The notes under the pieces: generated by a model
What the model saw: the letters and a program-made list of their open reading frames with translations, nothing else
Told to the model about the DNA's origin: nothing
Databases searched by the model: none
In this document: positions 1 through 8,552 of the stretch, one piece after another
Position numbering within the stretch: the first letter of the stretch is position 1
How the letters are laid out: each line of letters starts with the position of its first letter
Assembly (NCBI GenBank): GCA_900553595.1
Contig: USEC01000003.1
Location: forward strand, 1-64,000
Reading direction: 5' to 3'
From: an uncultured Prevotella sp.
GTDB lineage: Bacteria > Bacteroidota > Bacteroidia > Bacteroidales > Bacteroidaceae
DNA: 64,000 bases
Made by a program: the position numbers and the translations under genes

Positions 1-1
1 C

Positions 2-1063
2 AATGAAGAAGAAATCCAGAAGATCAAAGCATTGGAGAAGGAACGCGACACCTATGCTGCCAGGCTCAGGAAAGAGCGTGAGGCGCGGATTGCGGAACAG
101 AAGCGCAGGCAGGCGGAAGCGGCACGCCTCAGGCAACAGGAGGAACTCCGGAAAAAACAGCTTGCCGAAGAAAACAGAAAAAAGCAGACAACGCTCAAAT
201 CTTATCAGGAACGGCTCGAAAAATATAAAAATGAACTCCGGTCCGTTATCGTGGAGGCGGTCCTGACTCAGAATTTCGACTCCTGGGCAGAAAAACTCGT
301 CTCCCCGGAAGGACTGAATGAAGCAGCGGATTACAAAGCCGCCACGACCGCCTTCCTGAACTGGTACCAAGCTATGAAAATCTTCGCGGAGGAAATGAAA
401 TCCGCGCACGGCCTGATCTACGATTCCCGCCGGGATTACGTCGGATTTCCCCTGATGAGCCCCATCACCGGAAAGAAAATGAAAGTGGGCCGCATCAAAA
501 AAGATTACATTCTTCTCTACATGGAAGGCATGATGAGCGAGAACCTGCCGTTCAACCGTTTCCATTCTACGGAACTTCTTTCATTGGAACGATATGCATC
601 GAAAAAGAAAAAGCGGAAATTCTCCGTTCCGGCGTTCTTTGCATCGTTCGGCAGATGGAAGGATGCAAAACAAACTGCATCAAACGGATTTGAAAAAACG
701 GAAATAGAGTTTATGATAAATATATATTTTTCCAATGCGGTCAAAGACGCGGCGCGGAAATGGCACAACGGCTCAAAGGAAGAAGCGAGACGGCTTCTTG
801 CCGCGTATGGAACAATGCCGGAGTTCGCGAAATTCAAGGAGGAACTTCAGCAGAATATAAAGAACAGTGCCGGGAAATCATCCCCGGCGGAGCAAAAACA
901 GAAAACAACAAAAGGCACAAAGAAAGGTTTCGCAAGTTTCACGACTTGCGAAACCTTTCTTTTTACATTAAGCAAACGGAACTGCTATTCCACATCTTTC
1001 ATTGAGAGTGAAATTCTGTTGCGTTTGCGATCCACATCCACCACCTTCACCATAACATGCTGA
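2..1063 (+). CDS. C-terminal part of an unknown coiled-coil protein (5' end outside window)
   Basis: The frame is open from the left edge, so the start lies upstream; 353 residues are visible. The first 60 or so residues are a highly charged Glu/Lys/Arg/Gln stretch that should form a coiled coil. After it comes a folded-looking region containing Trp-Tyr, PLMSPITGKK and LLYMEGMM, which I do not recognise. There is no signal peptide or membrane segment in the visible part. The last 45-50 codons are odd: the reading frame runs through a perfect 17-bp terminator hairpin (921-960) and then about 80 bases antisense into the 3' end of tex. Those residues (Ser/Thr/Leu/Arg-rich) look like read-through rather than protein, so the ancestral stop may have been lost. 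Function unknown. Confidence 0.6.
   Translation, partial: NEEEIQKIKALEKERDTYAARLRKEREARIAEQKRRQAEAARLRQQEELRKKQLAEENRKKQTTLKSYQERLEKYKNELRSVIVEAVLTQNFDSWAEKLVSPEGLNEAADYKAATTAFLNWYQAMKIFAEEMKSAHGLIYDSRRDYVGFPLMSPITGKKMKVGRIKKDYILLYMEGMMSENLPFNRFHSTELLSLERYASKKKKRKFSVPAFFASFGRWKDAKQTASNGFEKTEIEFMINIYFSNAVKDAARKWHNGSKEEARRLLAAYGTMPEFAKFKEELQQNIKNSAGKSSPAEQKQKTTKGTKKGFASFTTCETFLFTLSKRNCYSTSFIESEILLRLRSTSTTFTITC
921..965. terminator. Rho-independent terminator between convergent genes
   Basis: A perfect 17-bp inverted repeat (921-937 with 944-960) around a 6-base loop is followed on the + strand by TTTTT. On the - strand the tail is weaker (TTTGTGCC). It lies only 24 bases beyond the tex stop codon and can serve both converging transcripts, but it also lies inside the open frame of the upstream + strand gene. 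Confidence 0.85.
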
Positions 1064-3117
1064 TGCAGTCGCACCACCTTTGTGGCATCTGCAACAAACC
1101 GGTTTGCCAGTTGTGAGATATGCACCAAGCCGTCCTGATGCACACCGACATCAACAAAAGCCCCGAAACCTGTTATGTTTGTCACAATTCCTGGCAATAC
1201 CATCCCAACGACCAAGTCGTCAACGGTACTGACACGAGAATCGAATTCAAATGTATCAAGCTGTTCACGCGGGTCGCGTCCCGGCTGCTTCAATTCAGAA
1301 ACGATGTCCCGCAACGTTGGCAGACCCACCGCTTCCGACATGTAATCATTAAGATTTATGGAATCCAACACCTCTGTATTGGAAATCAAATCACTCACCT
1401 TACAATGCCTGTCGGCAGCCATCTGCTTCACAATTCCATAACTTTCCGGATGCACCGCACTATTGTCCAACGGGTTTTCCGCATTCGGAATACGCAGGAA
1501 ACCGGCACATTGCTGATAGGCAACGGGACCTATACGCGCCACTTTCTTCAACTCCGCCCTCGACTTGAACGCTCCGTTTTTCTTACGGTAATCAACAATA
1601 TTCTGAGCCGAAGTCACGTTAAGTCCGCTCACATACATGAGCAGTTGCTTGCTCGCCGTATTCAGATTCACTCCTACCGTATTCACGCATGAAGACACCA
1701 CCATATCAAGACTCTGCTTCAGCTGCTGCTGGTCCACATCATGCTGATATTGCCCTACGCCAATACTTTGCGGATTGATTTTCACAAGTTCGGCAAGCGG
1801 ATCCATAAGCCGGCGCCCTATCGAGACCGCCCCTCTGACCGTAACATCCTCCAAGGGAAACTCTTCGCGAGCCACATCGGAGGCCGAATAGACAGAAGCG
1901 CCGTCTTCACTCACGACATAGACCGGCACCTCCCGTCCGAAATCAAGACTCTTCAGAAAAGCCCCAGTCTCTCTGCTTGCAGTACCATTGCCTACGGCTA
2001 TTGCCTCAACGTGCCATCTTTCCACGGCATTGCACACCTCTGCACCGGCGTGTTTCCAATCGTTCTTCGGCGCATTAGGGAATATCACTGCTTTATACAA
2101 CAAGTCGCCCTGCTCGCTCAGACACACGAGTTTGCAGCCTGTACGAAATCCAGGATCGATACCCATCACTCTTTTCTGTCCCAAGGGCGAAGCCAAAAGC
2201 AACTGACGGAGGTTCTCCGAGAACACATTTATCGCTTCATTGTCAGCCGAAAGCTTGGCTGCCTGCATAAACTCAGTCTCTATCGACGGTCTCACGAGCC
2301 GCTTGTAAGAGTCAGCGACAGCCTCAGCCACATACCTACCGCACTCACCCCTGCCCTTTACATAAAACTGACGGATTTTTCCGACACACACCTCGTCATC
2401 AACAGCTACCGACAAGCGCAGGAATCCCTCCTTCGCTCCGCGGCACATGGCGAGCATACGGTGAGAGGAACAACGACGCAACGGCTCCGAGAAATCGAAA
2501 TAGTCGGAGTATTTCAAGGCTTCGTCAGTGCCGGCTTTTGACTTGACTACCTTCGAAACAATCAGCGACTCACGCCGGAACACGCCTCTCACGCTTTTCC
2601 TCACGCGTTCGTCTTCGCTCACCACTTCGGCAATGATACACTTCGCTCCCTCAACTGCCTGCTCAGTACTGGACACCTCGCCTCTGACGAAACGGCGTGC
2701 AGAAGCCAGCGGATTGCTATCACGCTGCAACAATATCAACTGTGCCAACGGTTCAAGCCCCTGCTCACGCGCCACATCGGCCTTTGTCCGTCTGCGTGGC
2801 TTATAAGGCATGTAGATATCTTCGAGTTCCTGCAGGTTCCAACAAGACTCTATACGCGAACGAAGTTCATCGGTAAGTTTGCCAAGCGCATCTATAGTGC
2901 TTATGACCGTGGTCTTGCGTTTTGCTATTTCCGTCAATCTGTCGCGCCACATACTTATATCGCCGACAGACACTTCATCAAGGTTTCCCGTACGTTCCTT
3001 ACGATAGCGACTTATAAAAGGCACGGTACAGTTCTGCTCCAGCAGTTCAAGCGTGTTGTCCACACTGCGCTCTTGCAGACCGAGTTCCGCGGCAATTATC
3101 TTTGTAAAAACATTCAT
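985..3117 (-). CDS. tex: Tex-family RNA-binding transcription accessory protein
   Basis: This 710-residue protein has the full Tex layout. An N-terminal helical Tex region is followed by a YqgF/RNase H-like domain opening at about residue 318 with the GIDPGFRTG motif. Next come helix-hairpin-helix motifs around 480-550 (VGVNLNTASKQLL, VARIGPVAYQ), and last a C-terminal S1 RNA-binding domain from about 635 (GIVTNITGFGAFVDVG, DGLVHISQL). Tex binds nucleic acid and acts in transcription or transcript quality control. The length is typical for the family and the ATG start matches the conserved N-terminus. A plausible promoter is seen at 3252-3283. The gene ends against the converging partial gene at the window edge. 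Confidence 0.95.
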   Translation of the reverse strand: MNVFTKIIAAELGLQERSVDNTLELLEQNCTVPFISRYRKERTGNLDEVSVGDISMWRDRLTEIAKRKTTVISTIDALGKLTDELRSRIESCWNLQELEDIYMPYKPRRRTKADVAREQGLEPLAQLILLQRDSNPLASARRFVRGEVSSTEQAVEGAKCIIAEVVSEDERVRKSVRGVFRRESLIVSKVVKSKAGTDEALKYSDYFDFSEPLRRCSSHRMLAMCRGAKEGFLRLSVAVDDEVCVGKIRQFYVKGRGECGRYVAEAVADSYKRLVRPSIETEFMQAAKLSADNEAINVFSENLRQLLLASPLGQKRVMGIDPGFRTGCKLVCLSEQGDLLYKAVIFPNAPKNDWKHAGAEVCNAVERWHVEAIAVGNGTASRETGAFLKSLDFGREVPVYVVSEDGASVYSASDVAREEFPLEDVTVRGAVSIGRRLMDPLAELVKINPQSIGVGQYQHDVDQQQLKQSLDMVVSSCVNTVGVNLNTASKQLLMYVSGLNVTSAQNIVDYRKKNGAFKSRAELKKVARIGPVAYQQCAGFLRIPNAENPLDNSAVHPESYGIVKQMAADRHCKVSDLISNTEVLDSINLNDYMSEAVGLPTLRDIVSELKQPGRDPREQLDTFEFDSRVSTVDDLVVGMVLPGIVTNITGFGAFVDVGVHQDGLVHISQLANRFVADATKVVRLHQHVMVKVVDVDRKRNRISLSMKDVE

Positions 3118-3251
3118 TGGTATATAAAATTTCTTCTTTCCCTAATAATTACTTCGTATGTCTGCGACACGCTTTCAGCGAAAGAGACGAGACACGACAA
3201 CAAAGCGAACCGAAAGCCTGCCATACCTCCCATCCCAGACATTAGCAACTT

Positions 3252-3283
3252 CAAAATTACAAAATAATATCGGAAAAAACAAA
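3252..3283 (-). promoter_or_regulatory. Bacteroidetes-type promoter for tex
   Basis: Read on the - strand: TTTG (3283-3280), 20 bases, then TAATTTTG (3259-3252), matching the TTTG / TAnnTTTG pattern. It predicts a leader of about 130 nt. The 83-bp array at 3301-3383 lies just upstream of it. Confidence 0.5.
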
Positions 3284-3300
3284 GATATTCCACCCGATTC

Positions 3301-3383
3301 AAAAGAAGCCTTATTTGCTCTTCAAATGAGGCTTCTTTGCATTGAAAACAAGGCTTGTTTGGAGGACAAACAAGCCTTGTTTT
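3301..3383. repeat. Four-unit palindromic array 1
   Basis: Units of 17 bp at 3301-3317, 3323-3339, 3345-3361 and 3367-3383 are separated by the 5-bp spacers CTCTT, CATTG and GAGGA. The shared consensus is NAAASAAGSCTTSTTTN. Units 3 and 4 are exact reverse complements. Units 1 and 2 are complementary apart from one end base and one G-T pair, even though both carry private changes (A at position 13 of unit 1, T at position 5 of unit 2), which is a compensatory pair. The array lies between the divergent tex and ribE genes. It is flanked by GATTC and GAAAAC. Confidence 0.95.
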
Positions 3384-3453
3384 GAAAACCACCAAATTAA
3401 TGTGAATCATTAAAGGCTCTGTGGCAAGATAAAAATCAAGTCAAACGCTTGTG

Positions 3454-3479
3454 GATTAATCAAGAAAAGAGTAACTTTG
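3454..3479 (+). promoter_or_regulatory. Possible promoter in the tex-ribE gap
   Basis: TAACTTTG, the -7 pattern of Bacteroidetes promoters, lies at about 3471-3478, with a TTGTG sequence about 18 bases upstream as a -33 candidate. It is 340 bases upstream of ribE, so it would give either a long ribE leader or a separate RNA (see 3480-3760). Confidence 0.4.
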
Positions 3480-3760
3480 CAGCGTCAAAAAGCATGACGG
3501 CAATATGAATTGTCAAAGACCAGGCAATTATAGCTGCATTTGTGCTTGGCTTTAAAAGAACAGGGGCTGTGCCAGTTCGATCGGGATACTCATCAATTTA
3601 AAATCGAAAACCGAGAAGACTTCTCTTGTCAATGGCGGGCCATATAAACTCCTTCTGGAACTAAGTTGTAAAACCGGTGGATTACAAAGGCGGAGAGCTC
3701 TCAAATCTTATTTACTCGGAGTTTCATCACATCACTGGGCAGCCCTTTCTTTTCTATTTC
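3480..3760 (+). ncRNA. Candidate structured RNA or long ribE leader
   Basis: No gene-like frame is present. GGGGCTGTGCCAGT (3563-3576) pairs with ACTGGGCAGCCCT (3734-3746) over 13 base pairs with one bulged base, closing a region of about 160 nt. Inside it lie smaller stems: CCGAG with CTCGG, TTGTAA with TTACAA around CCGGTGG, and the palindrome GAGAGCTCTC. A pyrimidine-rich run (TTTCTTTTCTATTTCC) follows the closing stem. I looked for the FMN riboswitch conserved blocks because ribE is next, and did not find them. The class is unknown. A 6S-like RNA, a ribE leader or relic DNA are all possible. Confidence 0.35.
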
Positions 3761-3815
3761 CGATTGTTCAAACGGCTACACACATTATTTCATTTATTAT
3801 AAATTCATCTCGAAT

Positions 3816-4421
3816 ATGTTCTCTGGAATTATAGAAGAAATGGCAACTGTCGTTGCAATAAAAAGCGATAAGGAAAACATAGATTTCACTCTGAAATGCT
3901 CCTTCACCACAGAGCTTAAAATCGACCAAAGTGTTTCACACAATGGCGTATGCCTCACCGTTGTGGACATTTCGGGCGATACATACACGGTTACTGCGAT
4001 GCAGGAAACACTCTTGCGCTCAAACTTAGGACTCCTCAAAGTCGGCGACAAAGTGAACGTTGAACGCTCCATGATAATGAACGGAAGACTCGATGGGCAT
4101 ATCGTCCAAGGCCATGTCGATGGAACCGCAAAATGTACGGATATGCGTGATGCCGACGGCTCAACATATTACACCTTTGAATATGAATTCAACCGCGACA
4201 TGGCAAAACGTGGCTACTTCACCGTCGATAAAGGTTCGGTAACGGTAAACGGCGTTTCATTGACGGTATGCTCTCCCACCGATAACTCATTCTCGGTAGC
4301 AATCATACCATATACCCACGACAACACGAACTTCTGCGACATCAAAATAGGAACAGTCGTAAACATAGAGTTCGACATATTAGGCAAATACATTGCACGA
4401 CTCTCGCAGCTTGCGGGTTGA
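3816..4421 (+). CDS. ribE: Riboflavin synthase, alpha subunit
   Basis: At 201 residues this has the normal size. It converts two molecules of 6,7-dimethyl-8-ribityllumazine into riboflavin and a pyrimidine. The two tandem lumazine-binding barrels are visible: the N-terminal signature MFSGIIEE, SHNGVCLTVV near residue 42 in the first half, and VNGVSLTVC near 147 in the second. GHIVQGHVDG marks the domain boundary. Other riboflavin genes are not in this window, so it stands alone, separated from the converging PBP gene by a strong terminator. The upstream gap of almost 400 bp may hold a leader RNA. Confidence 0.95.
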   Translation: MFSGIIEEMATVVAIKSDKENIDFTLKCSFTTELKIDQSVSHNGVCLTVVDISGDTYTVTAMQETLLRSNLGLLKVGDKVNVERSMIMNGRLDGHIVQGHVDGTAKCTDMRDADGSTYYTFEYEFNRDMAKRGYFTVDKGSVTVNGVSLTVCSPTDNSFSVAIIPYTHDNTNFCDIKIGTVVNIEFDILGKYIARLSQLAG

Positions 4422-4441
4422 TGCACCAAGGGAAACGACAG

Positions 4442-4500
4442 GAAACGGGGGTGAACCTCATGCCGATTGCATGAAGCTCACCCCCGTTTCTTTATTTATT
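4442..4500. terminator. Bidirectional terminator between ribE and the class A PBP
   Basis: A perfect 13-bp stem (4442-4454 with 4478-4490) contains an inner CATGC/GCATG stem and is followed on the + strand by TTTATTTATT. It lies between convergent stop codons. Confidence 0.85.
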
Positions 4501-4504
4501 CCAC

Positions 4505-6814
4505 TTATTCGTAAACCTCCTCTATGCCACTGTCCAAGTCTTCCCCGACAGAATAGCAAGGGTCGAAATCGGCAGGAAGTTCAAATGTCGCACTCTGGTC
4601 GTAAGGCAGATTCGGGTCAGCAAACACCTTCTTCATATAGTAAGCCCATATAGGCAGAGCCATTGTTGCGCCCTGTCCCATACGCATCGAATCAAAATGC
4701 ACATCACGGTCTTCACCACCTACCCAGCAACCGCTGACAAGCTGCGGAGTGAATCCGATGAACCATGCATCGGAATTACGGTTCGTAGTACCCGTCTTTC
4801 CGCCAATTTCACCATTGAAATTATATTTGAAGCGCAAGCGTCCCGCAGTACCGTTATCGACAACCCCTTTCAGAAGGATAAGCATTTTATCGGCACTTTC
4901 GGCATTGATCACTTCATTCATCCGCGGTTGGAAACTCGTAATCACATTTCCGTCGTTGTCCTCTATCCTCGTGACAAACATGGGGGCCGTACGAATGCCA
5001 TGATTGGCAAAAGTGGAATATGCGCTCACCATCTCTGCAACCGAGACTTCACACGGACCCAAGCATAACGACATTGAAGGATGAATATCGGGATTGTTAA
5101 TGCCGAAATCATGGAGCAGGCTCACGAACTGCTGCGGATTAAGCTTGCTCATCAGATAAGCTGAAATCCAGTTGTTGGACTGAGCGAGTCCCCATTTCAA
5201 CGTCACCATCTCGCCGTAACGCTTCCTGCTCGCATTGCGTGGAGTCCAAGGACGACCGGCAACCATGTAGGTCTGCTGAACATTCAGAACCTCATCGCAC
5301 GGCGAAAAGCCGTTCTCCATAGCGAGCGAATAGAGGAAAGGTTTGATGGTTGAACCGACCTGGCGTCTGCCGTTCATCACCATATCATACATGAAATGCG
5401 AATAATCGAGCCCGCCAACGTATGCTTTCACTGCACCGGTCTTAGGATCCATGCTCATAAAACCAGCCCTCAAGAACGATTTCACATAACGGATGCTGTC
5501 CAAGGGAGTCATTATCGTATCTAAATCGCCATGATATGTAAATACGGACATATCGGTAGGAGTATGGAACGAACGCTTTATTTCTGCATCACTTGCGCCC
5601 GAAGCCTTCAAACTACGATAGCGTTCGCTCTGCAAGACGGCACGTTCCATAATCTGATCCACCTGTTTTTTCGTCAGTTCGGAGGTGAAAGGAGCATTGG
5701 GCTGATTACGCTTCTCCTTGAAAAACTCCGGTTGCAGAAACCGGGCAACATGCGCATAGACCGACTCTTCAGCGTAACGCTGCATACGGGAATCAATGGT
5801 TGTATAGACTCTCAGACCATCGCTGTTCAAGTTATATGGCTTGCCGTCCTTCTTGAAGTTCTTGTTGCACCATCCATACAAAGGATCTGACACCCAAGCA
5901 ATTGAGTCAAGCACATACTGCCGCTTGTTCCACGACGGATAATCGGAAAGGCGTGGCTTTTCGGCAGACATATAAACACGCAGGAACTCACGCAGATAAG
6001 GAGCCGAACCATCCTTATGGTCAGTCCGATGGAAGTTGAGTGCCAGAGGTTTTGCTATATTTTCCTCGTACTCAGATTCTGACAGGTAGCCGGCCTTAAG
6101 CATCTGACCAAGAACCACATTCCTGCGTTCGCGGCACCTGTCGGAATAGCGTACGGGATTGAAAAGCGACGGGTTTTTACACAGGCCTATAAGCATTGCT
6201 GCTTCATCTGTTGTCAAGTCCTTCGGTTCTTTGTTGAAATAAGTGTTCGCAGCAGTCTTTATTCCAACGGCATTATGCAGGAAGTCGAAATAATTCAAGT
6301 AAAGGGCGATTATCTCTTCTTTCGTATAATTACGTTCAAGCTTGATAGCTATAACCCATTCTATAGGCTTCTGCAACATACGTTCAAGCGTACTTTTCGC
6401 CGTCGATGAGTACAACTGTTTCGCAAGCTGCTGGGTAATTGTGGAGCCGCCGCCGGCACTTGTCTGTCCCAGCAGCCCACGCTTCACAAGCGCACGACCA
6501 AGAGCAATGAAGTCAATACCTGAATGACTGTAAAAACGCACATCTTCTGTAGCGACAAGAGCTTCCACCAAGTGAGGCGAAAGACTTGAGAACGGAATGC
6601 AGACTCTGTTTTCACGATTGAAGTTCCATGTTCCTAACACCTTGCCGTCAGCCGAATATATCTGTGTTGCAAAGCGGTTGATAGGATTTTGCAAATCCTC
6701 AACCGGGGGCATATAACCTATCCAGCCATTCCAAATGGCCACAAATGCAAATGTTCCCGCAAGCATTGAGGAAAACAACACTCCCCATAAGAACCGAACT
6801 AATAGTTTTCTCAT
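4505..6814 (-). CDS. Class A penicillin-binding protein (PBP1A-like, transglycosylase-transpeptidase)
   Basis: This 769-residue inner-membrane enzyme polymerises and cross-links peptidoglycan in the periplasm. A single N-terminal membrane anchor (about residues 8-28) leads into a GT51 domain with the catalytic Glu90 in ATEDVRFYSHSG, GGSTITQQLAKQ near 122 and RERRNVVLGQM near 228. The transpeptidase domain has STIK (488-491, active-site Ser), SNN (546-548) and KTGT (673-676). All catalytic motifs are intact. It is a paralog of the gene at 26604, which differs in spacer and loop lengths. Its own promoter is at 6925-6955. Confidence 0.95.
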   Translation of the reverse strand: MRKLLVRFLWGVLFSSMLAGTFAFVAIWNGWIGYMPPVEDLQNPINRFATQIYSADGKVLGTWNFNRENRVCIPFSSLSPHLVEALVATEDVRFYSHSGIDFIALGRALVKRGLLGQTSAGGGSTITQQLAKQLYSSTAKSTLERMLQKPIEWVIAIKLERNYTKEEIIALYLNYFDFLHNAVGIKTAANTYFNKEPKDLTTDEAAMLIGLCKNPSLFNPVRYSDRCRERRNVVLGQMLKAGYLSESEYEENIAKPLALNFHRTDHKDGSAPYLREFLRVYMSAEKPRLSDYPSWNKRQYVLDSIAWVSDPLYGWCNKNFKKDGKPYNLNSDGLRVYTTIDSRMQRYAEESVYAHVARFLQPEFFKEKRNQPNAPFTSELTKKQVDQIMERAVLQSERYRSLKASGASDAEIKRSFHTPTDMSVFTYHGDLDTIMTPLDSIRYVKSFLRAGFMSMDPKTGAVKAYVGGLDYSHFMYDMVMNGRRQVGSTIKPFLYSLAMENGFSPCDEVLNVQQTYMVAGRPWTPRNASRKRYGEMVTLKWGLAQSNNWISAYLMSKLNPQQFVSLLHDFGINNPDIHPSMSLCLGPCEVSVAEMVSAYSTFANHGIRTAPMFVTRIEDNDGNVITSFQPRMNEVINAESADKMLILLKGVVDNGTAGRLRFKYNFNGEIGGKTGTTNRNSDAWFIGFTPQLVSGCWVGGEDRDVHFDSMRMGQGATMALPIWAYYMKKVFADPNLPYDQSATFELPADFDPCYSVGEDLDSGIEEVYE

Positions 6815-6924
6815 TTAAAGTACTTAATATTAATGTATTTCACAATGTTATATCCCCATCGTAATTTGCTTTGTCAAACAAAGACGACAGGCAACGGATT
6901 TGTTGATTAACAACTGTGCTAATG

Positions 6925-6955
6925 CAAAGGTAGCGCAAATAGAACGAAACACAAA
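6925..6955 (-). promoter_or_regulatory. Promoter for the class A PBP gene
   Basis: On the - strand TTTG (6955-6952), exactly 19 bases, then TACCTTTG (6932-6925): a close match to the Bacteroidetes consensus, about 110 bases upstream of the start codon. Confidence 0.75.
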
Positions 6956-7035
6956 AAAAAAGAAGCTGAATTTGCAAAACGCCCATATTACCGAAGAGAA
7001 TTATCTTTTCAATTAATATTTATTACATGATTACA

Positions 7036-7066
7036 TTTGGCATTTGAAAAATAATGCGTACCTTAG
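7036..7066 (+). promoter_or_regulatory. Promoter for pyrB-pyrI-glyA
   Basis: TTTG at 7036-7039, 19 bases, then TACCTTAG at 7059-7066. The start codon of pyrB follows about 35 bases later. Confidence 0.65.
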
Positions 7067-7101
7067 CACACGAAATTGGAAACAATCAATTCTAAAAGAC
7101 A

Positions 7102-8046
7102 ATGAAACACGACTTTGTAACAATCGCCAATCTGTCGAAAGAAAAAATCATGTATCTTTTACAGATGGCGCAAGAGTTTGAGAAACATCCCAATAGAGAG
7201 TTGCTGAAAGGAAAGGTAGTGGCTACCCTTTTCTTTGAACCTTCCACAAGAACACGTTTAAGTTTTGAAACTGCCGCAAACAGACTGGGCGCGCGTGTAA
7301 TCGGATTCTCTGATGCAAAAGCATCAAGCGTTACAAAAGGTGAGACGTTAAAAGATACCATCCTCATGGTATCAAACTATGCTGATGTCATAGTAATGAG
7401 ACATTACGTAGAAGGCGCCGCACAATATGCCAGCGAAGTAGCCCCCGTCCCAATAGTAAATGCCGGCGACGGAGCGCACATGCACCCTTCACAGTGTCTG
7501 CTTGACCTGTATTCCATCTACAAGACACAAGGAACTCTTGAGAACCTGAATATATATCTTGTCGGCGACTTGAAGTACGGACGCACTGTACACTCGCTGA
7601 TTACAGCCATGCGCCACTTTAATCCCACATTCCACTTCATAGCACCGAAAGAGCTCGCAATGCCAAACGAATACAAACTGTATTGTGCCAACAACGGCAT
7701 AAAGTATCAAGAGCATACGGAATTCAATGAAGATGTGATTTCAAATGCAGACATCCTGTATATGACAAGAGTCCAAAAGGAACGTTTTTCCGACCTTATG
7801 GAATATGAGCGCGTGAAGAATGTTTACATATTAAAGAAGTCAATGCTCAAGGCGGCAAAGCCAAACATGAAGATTCTACATCCGCTTCCAAGGGTAAACG
7901 AGATCGCATACGATGTCGATGACGACCCGCATGCTTACTACATACAGCAGGCCGGCAACGGACTCTTTGCAAGAGAAGCCATATTCTGCGATGTTTTAGG
8001 AATAACATTGGAAGATGTAATGAACGACAAGACAATCATTGGATAA
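7102..8046 (+). CDS. pyrB: Aspartate carbamoyltransferase, catalytic subunit
   Basis: PyrB joins carbamoyl phosphate and aspartate, the committed step of pyrimidine synthesis. The 314-residue length is standard. The carbamoyl-phosphate loop [12 protein letters not shown] lies at residues 45-56, KGETLKDT lies near 84, and HPLPRVNEI, which completes the active site, lies near 257. The regulatory chain pyrI follows 32 bases downstream, so the enzyme is probably the allosteric catalytic/regulatory complex. The leader is short and I see no attenuator or PyrR-type structure in it. Confidence 0.97.
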   Translation: MKHDFVTIANLSKEKIMYLLQMAQEFEKHPNRELLKGKVVATLFFEPSTRTRLSFETAANRLGARVIGFSDAKASSVTKGETLKDTILMVSNYADVIVMRHYVEGAAQYASEVAPVPIVNAGDGAHMHPSQCLLDLYSIYKTQGTLENLNIYLVGDLKYGRTVHSLITAMRHFNPTFHFIAPKELAMPNEYKLYCANNGIKYQEHTEFNEDVISNADILYMTRVQKERFSDLMEYERVKNVYILKKSMLKAAKPNMKILHPLPRVNEIAYDVDDDPHAYYIQQAGNGLFAREAIFCDVLGITLEDVMNDKTIIG

Positions 8047-8078
8047 ATCGTCAGTCATAAAACTTTAAGACAAATAAT

Positions 8079-8534
8079 ATGAATAAGACAGAAAGACAGG
8101 TTGCCGCCATAAAAAACGGAACCGTTATCGACCATATTCCGGCAGAAAAAACATATCAAGTAGCCAATCTTCTTGAATTGAAGACCCTGACAAATCCGGT
8201 AACCATCGGATACAATTACCCGTCAAAGAAGATTGGTAAAAAAGGCATTATCAAGGTTTCCGACAAGTACTTCACTAACGAAGAGATTTCAAGGCTGTCG
8301 GTTGTTGCGCCCAATGTTGTACTCAACATAATCAAAGACTATGAGGTTGTCGAGAAAAAGACTGTCGAAACACCTGATGAACTGAGGGGTATCGTTAGAT
8401 GCAACAACCCGAAATGCATAACAAACAACGAACCTATGCAAACAGTCTTCAATGTCGTTGATAAAAATCTGGGCATTCTGAAATGCCATTATTGCGACAA
8501 GGAGCAACACATAGACAAAGTGGAATTAGTGTAA
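8079..8534 (+). CDS. pyrI: Aspartate carbamoyltransferase, regulatory subunit
   Basis: This 151-residue protein has an N-terminal nucleotide-binding domain and a C-terminal zinc domain with four cysteines (Cys108, Cys113, Cys136, Cys139) arranged as C-x4-C and C-x2-C, as in E. coli PyrI. It binds CTP/ATP and couples the catalytic trimers. It lies between pyrB and glyA in one transcription unit, with 18 bases before glyA. Confidence 0.97.
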   Translation: MNKTERQVAAIKNGTVIDHIPAEKTYQVANLLELKTLTNPVTIGYNYPSKKIGKKGIIKVSDKYFTNEEISRLSVVAPNVVLNIIKDYEVVEKKTVETPDELRGIVRCNNPKCITNNEPMQTVFNVVDKNLGILKCHYCDKEQHIDKVELV

Positions 8535-8552
8535 TCATCAATACTATTAACA

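Noticed and set aside
3301..3383. Small CRISPR-like array
   Set aside because: Units are 17 bp, palindromic and divergent, and spacers are only 5 bp; no cas genes are in the window.
3114..3410. A 98-codon frame on the - strand, and similar small frames through the other arrays
   Set aside because: Their Lys/Cys/Gln/Leu-rich peptides (like KQALF, KACL, QTRLL) are just translations of the 17-bp palindromic units. The same peptide arises in several frames at each array, and codon use does not resemble real genes.
3480..3815. FMN riboswitch upstream of ribE
   Set aside because: The conserved FMN aptamer blocks (AGGGTGAAATTCCC-like and CCGGCGGT-like) are not present, despite the long leader and suitable gene.
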